Positions 34,001 to 46,361 of a DNA stretch of 64,000 nucleotides are shown here, in pieces. Made by a program: the position numbers and the translations under genes. The notes beneath the pieces were generated by a model. That model worked only from the letters and a program-made list of their open reading frames with translations, searched no databases and was not told the DNA's origin. The DNA is from Arctopsyche grandis (Eukaryota > Arthropoda > Insecta > Trichoptera > Hydropsychidae). The stretch is taken from NCBI RefSeq assembly GCF_051622035.1, contig NC_135367.1, forward strand, positions 14,436,501 through 14,500,500, given 5' to 3'. Every line of letters begins with the position of its first letter. The stretch's first letter is position 1.

Positions 34001-34268
34001 AATGCACAAAACCTAATTTGTAATCACTTCGTAATTTCTAATTCGTGCATCAGTTTCTTTCTGAAACCAGTCGTTCCAATTTCTTTAACTTTATTTTTAT
34101 TCGTGTTTCAATTCCTTTTCGAAAACACCCGTTGAAATCAACGGGCACAACACTAGTTAACAATAGTGAACAATTTTTGTGCGAAAAACATCGACCGAAC
34201 GCTGATCTTTGATGAGGAGGTATGCAAGGCAAGTTGTAGCGAGTAGCAAGCCTTCTGTTGGTTCCACA

Positions 34269-34973
34269 TAGGGTTGCCAGATGATAATTTGATAAAGGAG
34301 GGCAGATGGGTCTAAAAAAAGGACATTCAGAAATTAAACGAATTTTTTATATTATTTTACTTTATTTTAATCATATTTAGCTGAACTGCCAATTTTGGAA
34401 AAAAGTTCTTGGTTTTTTAACAAATAATTATAAAAATCTTCACATATCATGTTTTTGAAGTTGTATTGAGTAAGAATTAAAGATTTAACTGACTGCACAC
34501 TTAGTATATTCCTTTCTTTGCTCCACTGAGTATTAATCAGTGAAAAAACTCTTTCCACATTTGCGTTATGTGCGCTTATACAAAAATGAAACTCGCAGAT
34601 CTTGAGCAGTTCTGAGAAACATTCAATGATTTTAACACTTGAAGTAGATTGTCCACTGCTCAAGCAACTTCAAATCATAATATGCTCCATCTTCATCTGA
34701 TTTTGATTTAAGAAATGAAATCAAATTACAGAATTGATCGTGTAGCTTACCATCGTCAATCTCTACACCTCTGATGCTCAAGAACTCAATGCATGAGAAA
34801 CTAAATCATCATCTTTTAGGTTTTCGTTGTAGCCCTGCCCCCTTTTTCGCCTCCCGCCAGTCCCGCCCGATGTCTAGCAAAAAGGAGGACTTACAGTAGG
34901 TAAGGGAGGACGGGAGGACAAAACATGGAAAAGGAGGACATGTCCTCCTTTTGGATACCATCTGGCAACCCTA
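34269..34973 (-). mobile_element. hAT element with transposase tail, perfect 8-bp TSD
   Basis: It starts TAGGGTTGCCAGATG and ends with the reverse complement CATCTGGCAACCCTA. It is flanked by GTTCCACA on both sides (34261-34268 and 34974-34981). Subterminal AAAGGAGG/CCTCCTTT motifs occur at both ends. A transposase C-terminal frame is open on the minus strand. The 705-bp length shows it is internally deleted. Confidence 0.9.
34367..34663 (-). pseudogene. hAT transposase C-terminal fragment
   Basis: An open frame of 98 residues contains HNANVERVFSLINTQWSKER, then SVQSVKSLILTQYNF and FYNYLLKNQELF. This is the hAT family dimerisation domain. The catalytic N-terminal two thirds are missing, so it cannot be an active transposase. 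Confidence 0.85.
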
Positions 34974-35493
34974 GTTCCACAGCTCTCTTGTAACATCACT
35001 GGTGCATTCGGTAGAGTGGCTGCACTGACGCATGCTTAAGAGTGGCAACACAAACCAACCAAGTCGTAATACATGCGATCACGCGGTTTCTTTACGAACG
35101 GTCTTTACGTACATACATATTTATATGACATTATTCACCTGAGATTTATTTTAATTATTTACGATTCAATCTAGACTACAGTTTTTAGGAAAAATTACAC
35201 ATACAGTTATCTTATCTACGTTTCATTTACCGGTACGCCGGTAACGAGAAAAATCATTTGGCGTTTACCGGTAAATGAAATTTTACAGTAAATGAAATTT
35301 GAAATCACAATCTCTAGTATGTATATCGGTCTGTGTGTCGTAGCTACAATTTATGTGAAGTTGAAAGTGGTACACAATTTACAGTAAGGAAAACCCATTT
35401 TTAGTGGATCTGCTGGGAATTTTACACCAAAAATAGGCCATATATATGTACGCGTGTTTTTGCATTCTGGAATTTGGCACAAGACGTCTGCTC

Positions 35494-35640
35494 TGACGTC
35501 ACTGTCGCTTAGCGACGCCTATCGACGCCGCGCGGACCTGGCCGTCAAATAGCACGTTTGGCGCACTCTTCGCGTGACGTCACTAGGTTTACGACGACTA
35601 TAAATAGTATATTGCGGCTTTCAGGTCGATAGTCTTTTTC
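35494..35640 (+). promoter_or_regulatory. Promoter-like segment: two CRE palindromes and a TATA box
   Basis: Two perfect TGACGTCA sites lie at 35494-35501 and 35575-35582. A TATAAATAG box lies at 35599-35607, 17 bp after the second site. A start would fall near 35630-35640 (TCAGGTCG region). The surrounding DNA is GC-richer (GACGCCGCGCGGACCTGG). No downstream coding exon was recognised, so it may belong to an unannotated exon or a retroelement LTR. Confidence 0.45.
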
Positions 35641-36004
35641 AGGATAAATGAATGATGATGATTTTCGTCTTTTGGGAAAGTTCTGAAGGTTATTACATAC
35701 CGTATTATGGAAAGACACTGATTTTATAAATGTGTATATGTAAATACCAGTTAGTATTCCGGGTAGTAACAATTCCTGCGCAACTTGTCACGCCCCATCA
35801 CACATCCGCATTAGTCTGATTGCTTTTTTTTATTTATATATTGGGTAGTTGGGTTCGTCGTTTGCTTTTTTCGAACTGAACATACAACCTATATTTCTAA
35901 TGATTATTTGAAACAATTTACACGATCATGCAATACGGAAGCTTATTTGCAGACAATCTGTAATTAGCTTGTAACATTTCGTCAACAATCATTTTTCATC
36001 TTCT

Positions 36005-36165
36005 GCTGAATGAAAGTCTCTCCAACACACTTATATTCGTCTCTGTTCTATATAAACGGTATTCATTCTTCTAAACTCACACATTTTTCTTATTTCATTC
36101 ACCCATATCACTAGTGACCTTACATTTTCTTGGGTACCATTCGAGCACTTCTTTTACAAAATGAC
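36005..36165 (-). pseudogene. LINE ORF 3' fragment, family H copy 1
   Basis: AATGAAAGTCTCTCCAACAC then ACTTATATTCGTCTCTGTT, and later TTGGGTACCATTCGAGCACT, align with 41236-41380 (AATGAAGGCCTCTCCAACAC and onward; CTCGAGTACCATTCCAACAC). The better copy encodes a LINE C-terminus on the minus strand. This one is short and frame-broken. Confidence 0.6.
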
Positions 36166-36199
36166 ATTACTGCTGATGCCAAAAATACATATAAAATAC

Positions 36200-36655
36200 C
36201 AGCACCACGGACTAGTGGTTATCATATATGCTTTCGAGCATAATGGTCACGGATTCGAGTCCCACTGGTTACTGCTAGCCAGAAATGTGACTTCAGGTCG
36301 ACCGTTACCTATCAGAGTTTGCCAATTTATCTGATTTTTATTGAAACGTTTCCAACAAATTGGCAACCTTTATTCATTTCTCGCATTTTTCAGCATCTCG
36401 AATTTCGCTGATTCGTATAAAAATGCTGCAAATTTGTCCATAAATGTCTCACAAATTTCGAGTTTTGTGAAATCTCGAAATTTTACGGTTGGTATAAAAA
36501 AAATACTCCGAAAATGAAAGTTTACCAATATATGTATGTATTGTATGTCCCTATGATGCTTTGTCAAAATTATTCTAAAAATTGTATATCGATGTTCGTA
36601 ATTGGCCAGGAAGGCGCAGTGGGGTTTACCTGCTAGGCCTTCCTGCTATAAATAT
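36200..36655 (+). mobile_element. tRNA-derived SINE with LINE-like tail
   Basis: The head has an A box-like GGACTAGTGGTTATC (from 36209) and a B box GGATTCGAGTCCC (36251-36263). The core contains CTATCAGAGTTTGCCAATTT, ATCTGATTTT, TTGAAACGTTTC and CAAATTGGCAA (36308-36366). It is shared with the SINE at 62993-63412. The tail at 36604-36652 (GGCCAGGAAGGCGCAGTG, then CCTGCTAGGCCTTCCTG) matches the 3' hairpin of the minus-strand LINE at 29260. It is followed by TATAAATATGTATATG. It encodes no protein and would be pol III transcribed and mobilised in trans. Confidence 0.75.
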
Positions 36656-37706
36656 GTATATGTAAAATATGTACATATGTATGTACATACATACACAGAT
36701 CTCGAGAATCGCTGGCCCTAATGTTGGCATATTTGACTCTCCGATTAAAATGTTACTATTTATTACCAAAATTAATGGCGTGTCATTTTACCTTATCAAT
36801 TAATCTATTTTGTTGATTCGTCTGAAACGATGTACATAATAAAAATAACGAGTTTTATCGACGCAAATAAAAACGTTTGCTGCACCTTCTTTTTTGTGTG
36901 GAGCATTGTATATGTATTTTATTTTTTTTCTATTTTTATGACAATATTAACCGTTTATATAAATATTCATCATAATATTCAGTCTATATCGTATCCGTGC
37001 CGAAAATTGCACCTAGCGGTACCTAACGACCATCGGATCAAGATGCACAAAGTTCAAAGGTGCATGACTTCTAAAAATGCACACAAAAAACGTATAATTT
37101 CAATATTGGAGCTTAGATCGGCACTTCATTAATATAGATCGTTTTATAACATCACGAGTCTCCGATTGCTCTGTCTTTTGTGACCTTAATAATATCATCG
37201 ACCAAAGTTCAAACGACAATTTGACCTTTTCAATCTCCTGAAACAACCCCGACCTCCACACAGAAGACCCATTTCCAGGGTTTCGATATCGATTTCAGAT
37301 GCTTTTACCTTCGAAGTTTGGATTCTCGAAACCTTGACATCCGCCCCAGAACTTCAATAAAACCCCCGAAAGACTAACTGCCCGTAGCCCTTGAATTTAT
37401 GTGCTATTTACCGTTTTTCATTGCTAAACCCGCAGTCTCGAGGCTACCCAGATTTATTAAAAAATCGTAACTTTGGAGTGCTGGTCCATATTAGCCTTTT
37501 CATATGAAAATATACATATGTATCTGTTTCACGTATCAAGAATACTTAAGTGTTCCCTTTCACACTCATTGGTTTTTATATGAATATAGAGAATTTTTCA
37601 AAAAGAGCCCAACACAATGTAAACTTGAAATGGATCGTTAACGCACCAGGCTCGACGGGAACAATTGTATGTGCTATTATCCTACCATATCTTTCACCAG
37701 TGTAGA
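36656..37706. other. No gene assigned
   Basis: A GC-richer stretch at about 36990-37440 shows no long frame, splice-flanked exon or repeat partner in the window. The rest is AT-rich with ACATATGTATG tracts. Confidence 0.35.
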
Positions 37707-37710
37707 ATAC

Positions 37711-38094
37711 TGTTACGTACGCCGCGGATTGAGTGAATTGCACTTTGACCAACGGATATCTGTTATCGGATTAACTAAATGCATGCACTTACTTCCAAAG
37801 ATTATATCTGGACTCTAAGTGCATTTAGGCTAAACAATGACCGTTATTAGTTATTTCTCAGAATCGGTACGGGAAGACCCAATGTCTTGGAAATACATAT
37901 CCGAATACGTGACTATACAACAGGTAAACAGATTAGGCGTCCTGAGAGATCGACCCTTTATAAGGCGGTACGTAGGCGATATAATTCATTCTGGACGGAG
38001 CACTGGCAATACGTGTATCTCCTGAATCATCAATAAATGCTGTGAAACGACTGTTGGCCTTTTACTTGGATCCTCCACCCACCCCTACGCAACA
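37711..38094 (+). mobile_element. Solo LTR, family I copy 1
   Basis: It starts TGTTACGTACGCCGCGG and ends CCCTACGCAACA (TG...CA termini). It is flanked by the 4-bp duplication ATAC. Near the end it contains AATAAATGCTGTGAAACGAC (poly(A) signal region) and TTACTTGGATCCTCCACCC. Two other solo LTRs share this 3' half (41564-41869 and 53743-54100). No internal retrotransposon region is attached. Confidence 0.8.
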
Positions 38095-38098
38095 ATAC

Positions 38099-38810
38099 GT
38101 ACAATTTCTTGAAAATAGCCACTTCTAGCGATTTTCGTTTATTTTAGTGTTAGTTTATTTGTAAATGTATTTGTTAATTTCGACTGGAAGGTTCAGCGCA
38201 TCAGTGATCCTTAGGACGAGCCGAATCTGGTGAGAAGTACATATGATCAAAATGATGTATATTCATATGTATAGACACATTTAACGGATTAAGTAATACC
38301 GCATAAGGTATTCGGCTAGACAGCGTTGACAAATTTATTTATTTATTTTGTTTGGAAAATTGACAGTTTATTAATTACATAAATTGATAATAAAAACATA
38401 ATTATTTTAAGTAAAACCATTAAGAATTTTCGCATATAAGTAAAAAAACTTTTAAACATTTAAAATAAAAAACAAAAATAACAATAGAGTAAGATAATTA
38501 GAGAAAAAAAAATAGAAATAGAAAATAGAAACAATATAATAAAAATATCAAAATAATAAGAATAATAAAACGATAACAGTATGATAAAAATAATAAAATA
38601 ATAAATTAATAAAAATAATATATAATAAAACAAAAAATAAAATAAATACAACAAGATAAAAATTCATAATCACAATTGTAAATTTTCAATAAAATTAATC
38701 ATCGAAAAACAAATTTGCAACAATCACTCTAGCTGATTAGCATTAAATGCTCGAATACTATCGAAAATATCGTAGATGTAGAAGAAAGTAAGTAAGGCAG
38801 GACACGGTAC
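38099..38810. other. No gene; strongly A-rich tract
   Basis: A long AATAATAAAAATA-type low-complexity stretch occupies about 38380-38670. No coding signal. Confidence 0.5.
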
Positions 38811-38814
38811 ATGA

Positions 38815-39200
38815 TTTTTTTTAGATACTTTTAAACGTGCGAAAAAAATGGGCACCTCTTCATGCGATTCCCGGTACATTCATGCGATGCCCGGTACACA
38901 GCGTCAAAAAGAAAAGACCCCCTGGGTGTGTTCAGTAAAATTGTATTATTGTATTTATCTTTGCTTGACAGTGATGGATAACGGTTTTAAGAAATATAGG
39001 AGAACTTGTGAAGGGTCGAATTGGTATATATCACCGTCAAGCAAGTATAAACAACACTATAGAATTTCAACGAGACCGCTCCAATGAATAGATGGTCCCA
39101 TGTATGTATATACCACACGTTACCGCGTATATGACCGCCGTCTAACATGTTTTTTCTGTGTTTAAAACTATCTAAACAAAATATCCCACGTACAACATCC
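38815..39200. mobile_element. Foldback element F
   Basis: The left end TTTTTTTAGATACTTTTAAAC then GTGCGAAAAAAATG mirrors the right end, whose reverse complement reads GTTTAGATAGTTTTAAACAC then AGAAAAAACATG. Inside, TTTGCTTGACAGTGATGGAT is mirrored by ATATCACCGTCAAGCAAGTA. The element is therefore an imperfect palindrome of about 385 bp. A related unpaired arm is at 27195-27400 on the other strand. Confidence 0.65.
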
Positions 39201-39408
39201 CGCATCCCGCGCTGTGTGTTCGTGCCCTAAAGGTGAATGTACGTTGAACAAGGGAACTAAAGAAAATGAGTAAGGGATGAAAGTTGCACAATTAACAAAG
39301 GCAGAAAAACTAAGGGGGACTCGAGGGTGGTAACAATAATTGTTACGGCGTAGATAATATTTGGCTGATATCCAATCATCATTTTTATGATAATTGGATA
39401 CATTATAG

Positions 39409-40155
<747 letters not shown>

Positions 40156-40163
40156 CATTATAG

Positions 40164-41026
<863 letters not shown>

Positions 41027-41225
41027 AAAAAATTTAAATACATTGTGATGAAAAGATTATTAGTATATAATTACTCGGTAAGTATGTACATACATATGTT
41101 CATATATATGATTAACTTGTGTTAACCGGATATCATCAAAGTTTAGACTGTTTATCCTCATCGCTATCAGGGCCAATGATTCTCTAGATATTTAGTATAT
41201 CATAATTATTTACAACCATTCACCT

Positions 41226-41563
41226 TACACTGTCGAATGAAGGCCTCTCCAACACACTTACTTTCATTCGTCCCTGTTTTGCGAAAGTCTCATTCATCTC
41301 ATCCCACACATTTTACTAATTTCGTCTACCCATCTTTTTTGTGGCCTTTCTTTAACATTATCTCGAGTACCATTCCAACACCCACTTTGTCCACCTTTCG
41401 TTCATTCTTCTACTTATGTGACCCGTCCATTGCCATTTCAATTTTTTTTCTCCCTCCAATATATCCCCTACCTTTTTCATACTTCCTACCCACGAATTCC
41501 GTTTCCTATCTCTCCTCGTTATGCCGAGTATATAACGCTCTATACTTCTTTGAGTGATGGTAG
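41226..41563 (-). pseudogene. LINE ORF2 C-terminal fragment, family H copy 2
   Basis: The minus strand encodes SIERYILGITRRDRKRNSWV, KKLKWQWTGHISRR, ERWTKWVLEW and, after a break, KRWVDEI. The sequence ...ER.MLG...RDR.RN... followed by LKW.W.GH..R...RW...V..W is the C-terminal region of an insect LINE reverse transcriptase ORF. It is 5' truncated exactly where the solo LTR at 41564 begins. Confidence 0.78.
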
Positions 41564-41869
41564 TGTAACGTGGGAACAAGATACAGAATATTCACTGTCT
41601 AAGTGCATTCGCGGGTAAACAGTAGAGACCCCGTATTAGCTATACGCTAGGATTCTGTGTGCGGGTAGACCCACGTGCCTAGACAATAAACACGCCAACG
41701 GATCGGGGATGCTATGCTGGGCAACTTGTCCTTTATAAGGAGGTACACACGGTAGATGAATTATTGTGGAGTGAGCGGTGGTTACGTGTGGACATCCTGA
41801 ATCGTTGATTAAATGCTGTGAAACGACTTTGACCTTTCATTTGGATCCTGAACCCACCCCTACGCAACA
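41564..41869 (+). mobile_element. Solo LTR, family I copy 2
   Basis: It starts TGTAACGTGGGAACAAG and ends CCCTACGCAACA. It is flanked by the 4-bp duplication GTAG (41560-41563 and 41870-41873). It shares TAAGTGCATTCGCGGG, AACGGATCGGGGA, CTTTATAAGGAGGTAC and AATGCTGTGAAACGAC with the other copies. Confidence 0.82.
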
Positions 41870-41873
41870 GTAG

Positions 41874-44800
41874 TGTTCATTGGTGAACAAATATATTTTT
41901 CAAACTAATTACAAAACAAATAAAATCAGCTACAAGGAGTATCAATACCTTCTTATCAATTTCAATAAGCAGTCTCCATGGTAACACTTAAACAACCCAT
42001 CATTCGATTATTTATTGAAAAGCACCCGTAGAGTCGGCTTCAAACGTCTCAAAAATTTTGATCGATCACTTATATGTATATTCCGATAATAAGATTGGCG
42101 TCTCAAATATGTTAGGTTTTTAATCGCCATATTAAATTTCGTTATTTACTTGGCCTCTCCCATTCACTCAACTAGATTGGATTACGTGGAAATATTTCCA
42201 GCAACTTCCAGAACGAATATTTCATTGCGTAACTCTCGTCATTTTCATTAATACAGCTGTATGGACCAAGGTCACGAGCTCTGCGTTCCCTTTTCAAGGA
42301 CACGCACTGCGGATATATTCCCGGATAAGAACCCTTAAACTATGTCGCTTGCTTTATAATATTTAATTAAAATACCAAATTACTTTGCCTGCTTTATCTA
42401 CAATAATAGTAAAAATCTAATCTGGTTTTAATGCGATCAACAGTCCGTGAAATATTGGATAGGCATGATATTAGTATTCTGTAATGTTTTACACTAATTG
42501 GTTAATGTGCGCTTCGCTTCGAAAAATCCAATAAGCTTAAAGTCGGATAGTTTGACGTAAAAAATACGTATAATAATATATGTATCTAGAGAATTAAGGA
42601 TGAGGTTTACTTGCGCCATCAGATACGCACATATGTAATTGTCGTGTCTGCCTTTTGACCTACATATGTGGTTATCACTTGCATTCCTAGATTCTTCGTT
42701 TGTAGTTCTCTCTTGCATTTCTGCACATTGCTTTCGATCTTTATAGCACGGGGCGAATATAAAAATAGCACAAAAAGTTTGAAAGAAACGTTGGTAGGTG
42801 ATATGTAGATAATTTGATGTTACAGTTCATGTGTACATCTCATTCTTTCATGAACATACTATTTTGCCTATCTGGTCAGTTAAAGTGTACACAACAATGA
42901 AGTGAACTATTAAACAGTATATACACTAATTATTAAGTTTAAATTCTTAATCGTTTGCTCCATCTTATATTCTCTGTCTTCTATGTATGCTTACCCTAGC
43001 TTTAAATGTTTTAAAAATTACCAGAAATAGGAATTGGAACAACGTTGCAATGCAGTTTCCATAGGCTTTGTTTTGTTTGACAGCCAAAATTTTTATACGA
43101 CACCTATTTAAGATAGCTTTTGACTTTTAACACATAAACTAAAACTACAGTAGTTCGTATATGAACTACGGTAAGGATCTGATCCTACTATGTACTACTT
43201 TTAAGGACCTGGTCCTAAATGGTTAGTAATGTAAGCGAAGCCTGTAAATTCCCGTCTGCCCAGCGGTGACGAATTCGTCGACAAAATTCACAAAAATTTT
43301 CCCCGGGGCCCGGATTTCCTCTCGGTACCTATGCATATAATGGTTGATTTGTGATCAACATCTTTGAGGTCGTGATTTTTAATCAAATTTGATTATACTA
43401 CACGTGATCAATCGTCATACAAAATCAAAAGAACTGTTTTAAAGAAGGATCAAGGACGCATGCACAACAACCACTTAGATATGAATGCACTACTTTGATC
43501 CTCCATATGATTTTGTTCGGTTATTTATTTGTTAATACTTATTTATTTCAATACATTTGACTGAAAACAATCCCGATCAAACAGATAATGTAAAGGTACA
43601 ACAGCTACATACATTTTTCATACCTTATCTAACCATTTGTTGCACAAACAGGTTTCATGCACCCAATGAAACTGACAGTATACCACATTGCACAAATAAA
43701 CCGAGGCCGTCGTGATATCTCTACCCATACATTTACCAAGTTCAATTATATATGACATTCGTATTATAAATTCCCCATCGATCGCCCATCATCTAATTTT
43801 AATTTAAAATTACGCAATATGTATTGAGTCATATATGTAAAATCAAGCAATTATCGTATATACATATTTTATTTATGTGTACTTTTTCAATAGGAAGCAA
43901 AGACTGGATAATATACAGTTTCCATCTTTTAAGATTTGAGAACCAGTGGGCTTCGAGCAACCTTGGAAGGTCGTCGTACCGACATATTCAAGCAATAATA
44001 CGAAACGAGCTGAATATGCAGTGCAAAATTATCGATTTTCAGCTGAAACTCGTTGCGCATGCCTGGTCTTTTGCGATTTTCATACAATAATTCGATTCCA
44101 TTGATCAATTACCATGAAATCTAGAGTCGTAAACATACTGTATATTTATTCCTCGCCTAGCAACTAAGTAATTGAGTCACTTTTATGATGAATTAACTTA
44201 ATCTTATCGTTACCCAATACCAGAAGTCTTACAAGTTCATAGTCTTGTCATTTGTTTTGACCTCTATTTTTTGTCATTTGTTTTGACCTCTAATTTCTAC
44301 CTTATGATTTTGTATCAAACAGATCGATCGATTGGTTAAGATAGATTATAATCATATATCAGTTGTAGGCACTATCAAACATGAGCTGATAACACTATCG
44401 AGGATCAATTCATAAAATATCCGATGCGTACTATTGCAATACATCGTACTCGTGTGGGTCATCGGTTGTAGAATGGAGTAGCTACCGAAATAAAATTACT
44501 GTTTGCAAGTTTGTTGTTGTTGTTTGTTTTGAACTGTTAAATCACAAAAATACACATATACAAATGTATCATTCGCAGCTCTCGTCCGCACACCATGCTA
44601 AACGTAAGTAATGTGTTATAATTATTAATAAATTGGCAACATACTCTCTATACCGTGTGGACAAATATAGAACAAATCCAATGACATGTGCCAAAATTTT
44701 ATATATGTACAAGTAAAAACGTTTAAATGAAAACCTATGGTTATTTTGAAAAACTGGTAAAATGTTTGTATTTTGCCTACAAGCGATTTCATTGCCTTAC

Positions 44801-45377
44801 ATAACCTAAATGTAACTTCATCGAAAGTAATGTTTGGTTGGATATGATTATATCGTTATTTTTTAATAGCTTTTATTTAGTTTGGTATGTGATATGCAGT
44901 TATACTCTTTTTTTTATAAAAGAGAATAATTGCAAATTTTAGTCACTGTTCCTAAATACTAGGCAACGTATACGCATATGGCTTAGGACCATTTTATTCA
45001 TACATAAAACTGGTTGTTTTTGTTGGTTTTCCTCGGGCAATGCTACCTTTTCAACTTATGTATAGGTATATCAAGTAATTAGGAAAAGTGCATAGTTGGA
45101 AAGAGTACATTGTAATTAATTTTTCGAAATTTCTTTAATTTAACGCTAATCTCACATCAAGTTAATGTTCACAAATCGACCGGAATTCTAGATTTCGATC
45201 ATTACCGGTGAGGAAATTTTTAATCAGAATTGATAACGTAAAATTATCGAAAAGCAAAAAAATTCTTTCGAGATAAAATGACACTCAGAAGTTTCACCGA
45301 TAGCAAAAAGCGATTAATCCGTCATTTTAAAACCGATTTCCGAATTATTTAGTTACCGGTAAATCGATATTACAATC
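41874..45377. other. No gene assigned (3.5 kb)
   Basis: I read this on both strands and found no exon supported by both an open frame and splice sites. Minor features are a dyad AGTTCGTATATGAACT near 43151, a GC-richer patch at 43240-43330 (CGAATTCGTCGAC, CCCCGGGGCCCGG), a direct repeat TTTGTCATTTGTTTTGACCTCTA at about 44248 and 44270, and a GTTGTTGTTGTTTG tract near 44512. Confidence 0.35.
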
Positions 45378-45773
45378 GAGACAGAATGTTAAATGACAGA
45401 AAACGCAAATATCGGAAGGCAAAGATCGAAAATCGAAAGATCTTAAGTCGAAAGATAAAAAAAAAAAGGTGCATGGTAAACGGGACATACTCTCGTACAT
45501 ACTGACTTAATTTACGCGAGCAGGATACAACAGGAACAAGAGGAACAGGCTTTTCCTCCCGTATTAATGTGCGCGCGCAGAATACGGGAGGAAAAGCCTG
45601 TTCCTCTTGTTCCTGTTGTATCCTGCTCGCGCAAATTAAGTGAGTATGTACCGTTTACCACGCACCATTTTTTTTTTTTGATCTTTCGACTTAAGATCTT
45701 TCGATTTTCGATCTTTGCCTTCCGATATTTGTGTTTTCTGTAATTTAACATTCTGTCTCGTCACGTAGACCCC
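45378..45773. mobile_element. Long palindromic MITE, family G copy 2
   Basis: Its arms share CGCAAATATCGGAAGGCAAA, CGAAAGATCTTAAGTCGAAA, GCGAGCAGGATACAACAGGA and GGCTTTTCCTCCCGTATT with copy 1, mirrored across a TAATGTGCGCGCGC centre. The outer 20-30 bp differ from copy 1 (GAGACAGAATGTTAAAT). The right end finishes GTAGACCC, matching the GGGTCTAC left end of copy 1. No clear target duplication was found here. Confidence 0.83.
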
Positions 45774-45779
45774 ATATAC

Positions 45780-46200
45780 ATATACATATGTAGATAAAAC
45801 TTGCTAAATTGTGTACTAAATGTATATATTTTCCACAAATTGATATATTACACCAATTATTATTTATTTCAATGATTTACGCAATCTAATTTAAAAAAAA
45901 AAGGCATTCAAAAGATTAATCGTATAAATTTTCACACTTATTATATATGCATTTGTCCTTCCTCTGAATGAATAAATTATTTATCATATTTTTTATGTAC
46001 ATAAATATTAAACGACAAACATGTTAAAAATTTGTACATATTATACTAAACCGACATATCAACTTTTTTTGAAGGCCCGTATTATGAATTCAACGAACTA
46101 TCATATTATTTACTAGTAACGAGGTGCACACATTCTTGCTTTTTTATATAATATTTACTAGTGCCATTACAGGTTTCCGTGCGTGCCGTGAAAATCTCCC
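45780..46200. other. No gene assigned
   Basis: AT-rich intergenic DNA. Confidence 0.4.
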
Positions 46201-46204
46201 CATT

Positions 46205-46320
46205 TTTGTCGCACAGCCTTACTTTATGTGCGCGAGCAGGATACAAGAGGACTAGGTGACGTCATACCGAGTCCCCTTGAATCCTGCTCGCGCATACGTA
46301 AGTAAGGTTGTGCGACAAAA
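46205..46320. mobile_element. Palindromic element J with CRE-like loop
   Basis: TTGTCGCACAGCCTTACTT on the left pairs with AAGTAAGGTTGTGCGACAA on the right. GCGCGAGCAGGAT on the left mirrors ATCCTGCTCGCGC on the right. The loop contains TGACGTCA (46258-46265). It shares the GCGCGAGCAGGATAC arm block with family G but otherwise differs. Confidence 0.72.
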
Positions 46321-46361
46321 TCGAGAATATTTTCACAGCACGCCATTGATCCAAGGTCTAG

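Larger units (their letters stand above)
32322..34155 (+). mobile_element. Element D copy 2, with nested MITE and GC-rich array
   Basis: The left end is TAGTGTTTTTACCCGGCTTC then GCTCGG, continuing AATATAAACCGCTTAAACA. The right end is TTGAAATCAACGGGCACAAC then ACTA. The ends TAGTGTT and AACACTA are complementary. Inside are a tandem repeat at 32400-32530, a hAT MITE at 33291-33532 and a GC-rich array at 33805-34000. No coding sequence for mobilisation is seen. Related termini are at 10811 (left end), 7945-8003 (right end) and 46560-46676 (short copy). Confidence 0.62.

Noticed and set aside
33734-34135. Pro/Ala-rich and Gly/Arg-rich frames on both strands
   Set aside because: They are products of the GC-rich tandem array in element D, with no coding evidence.
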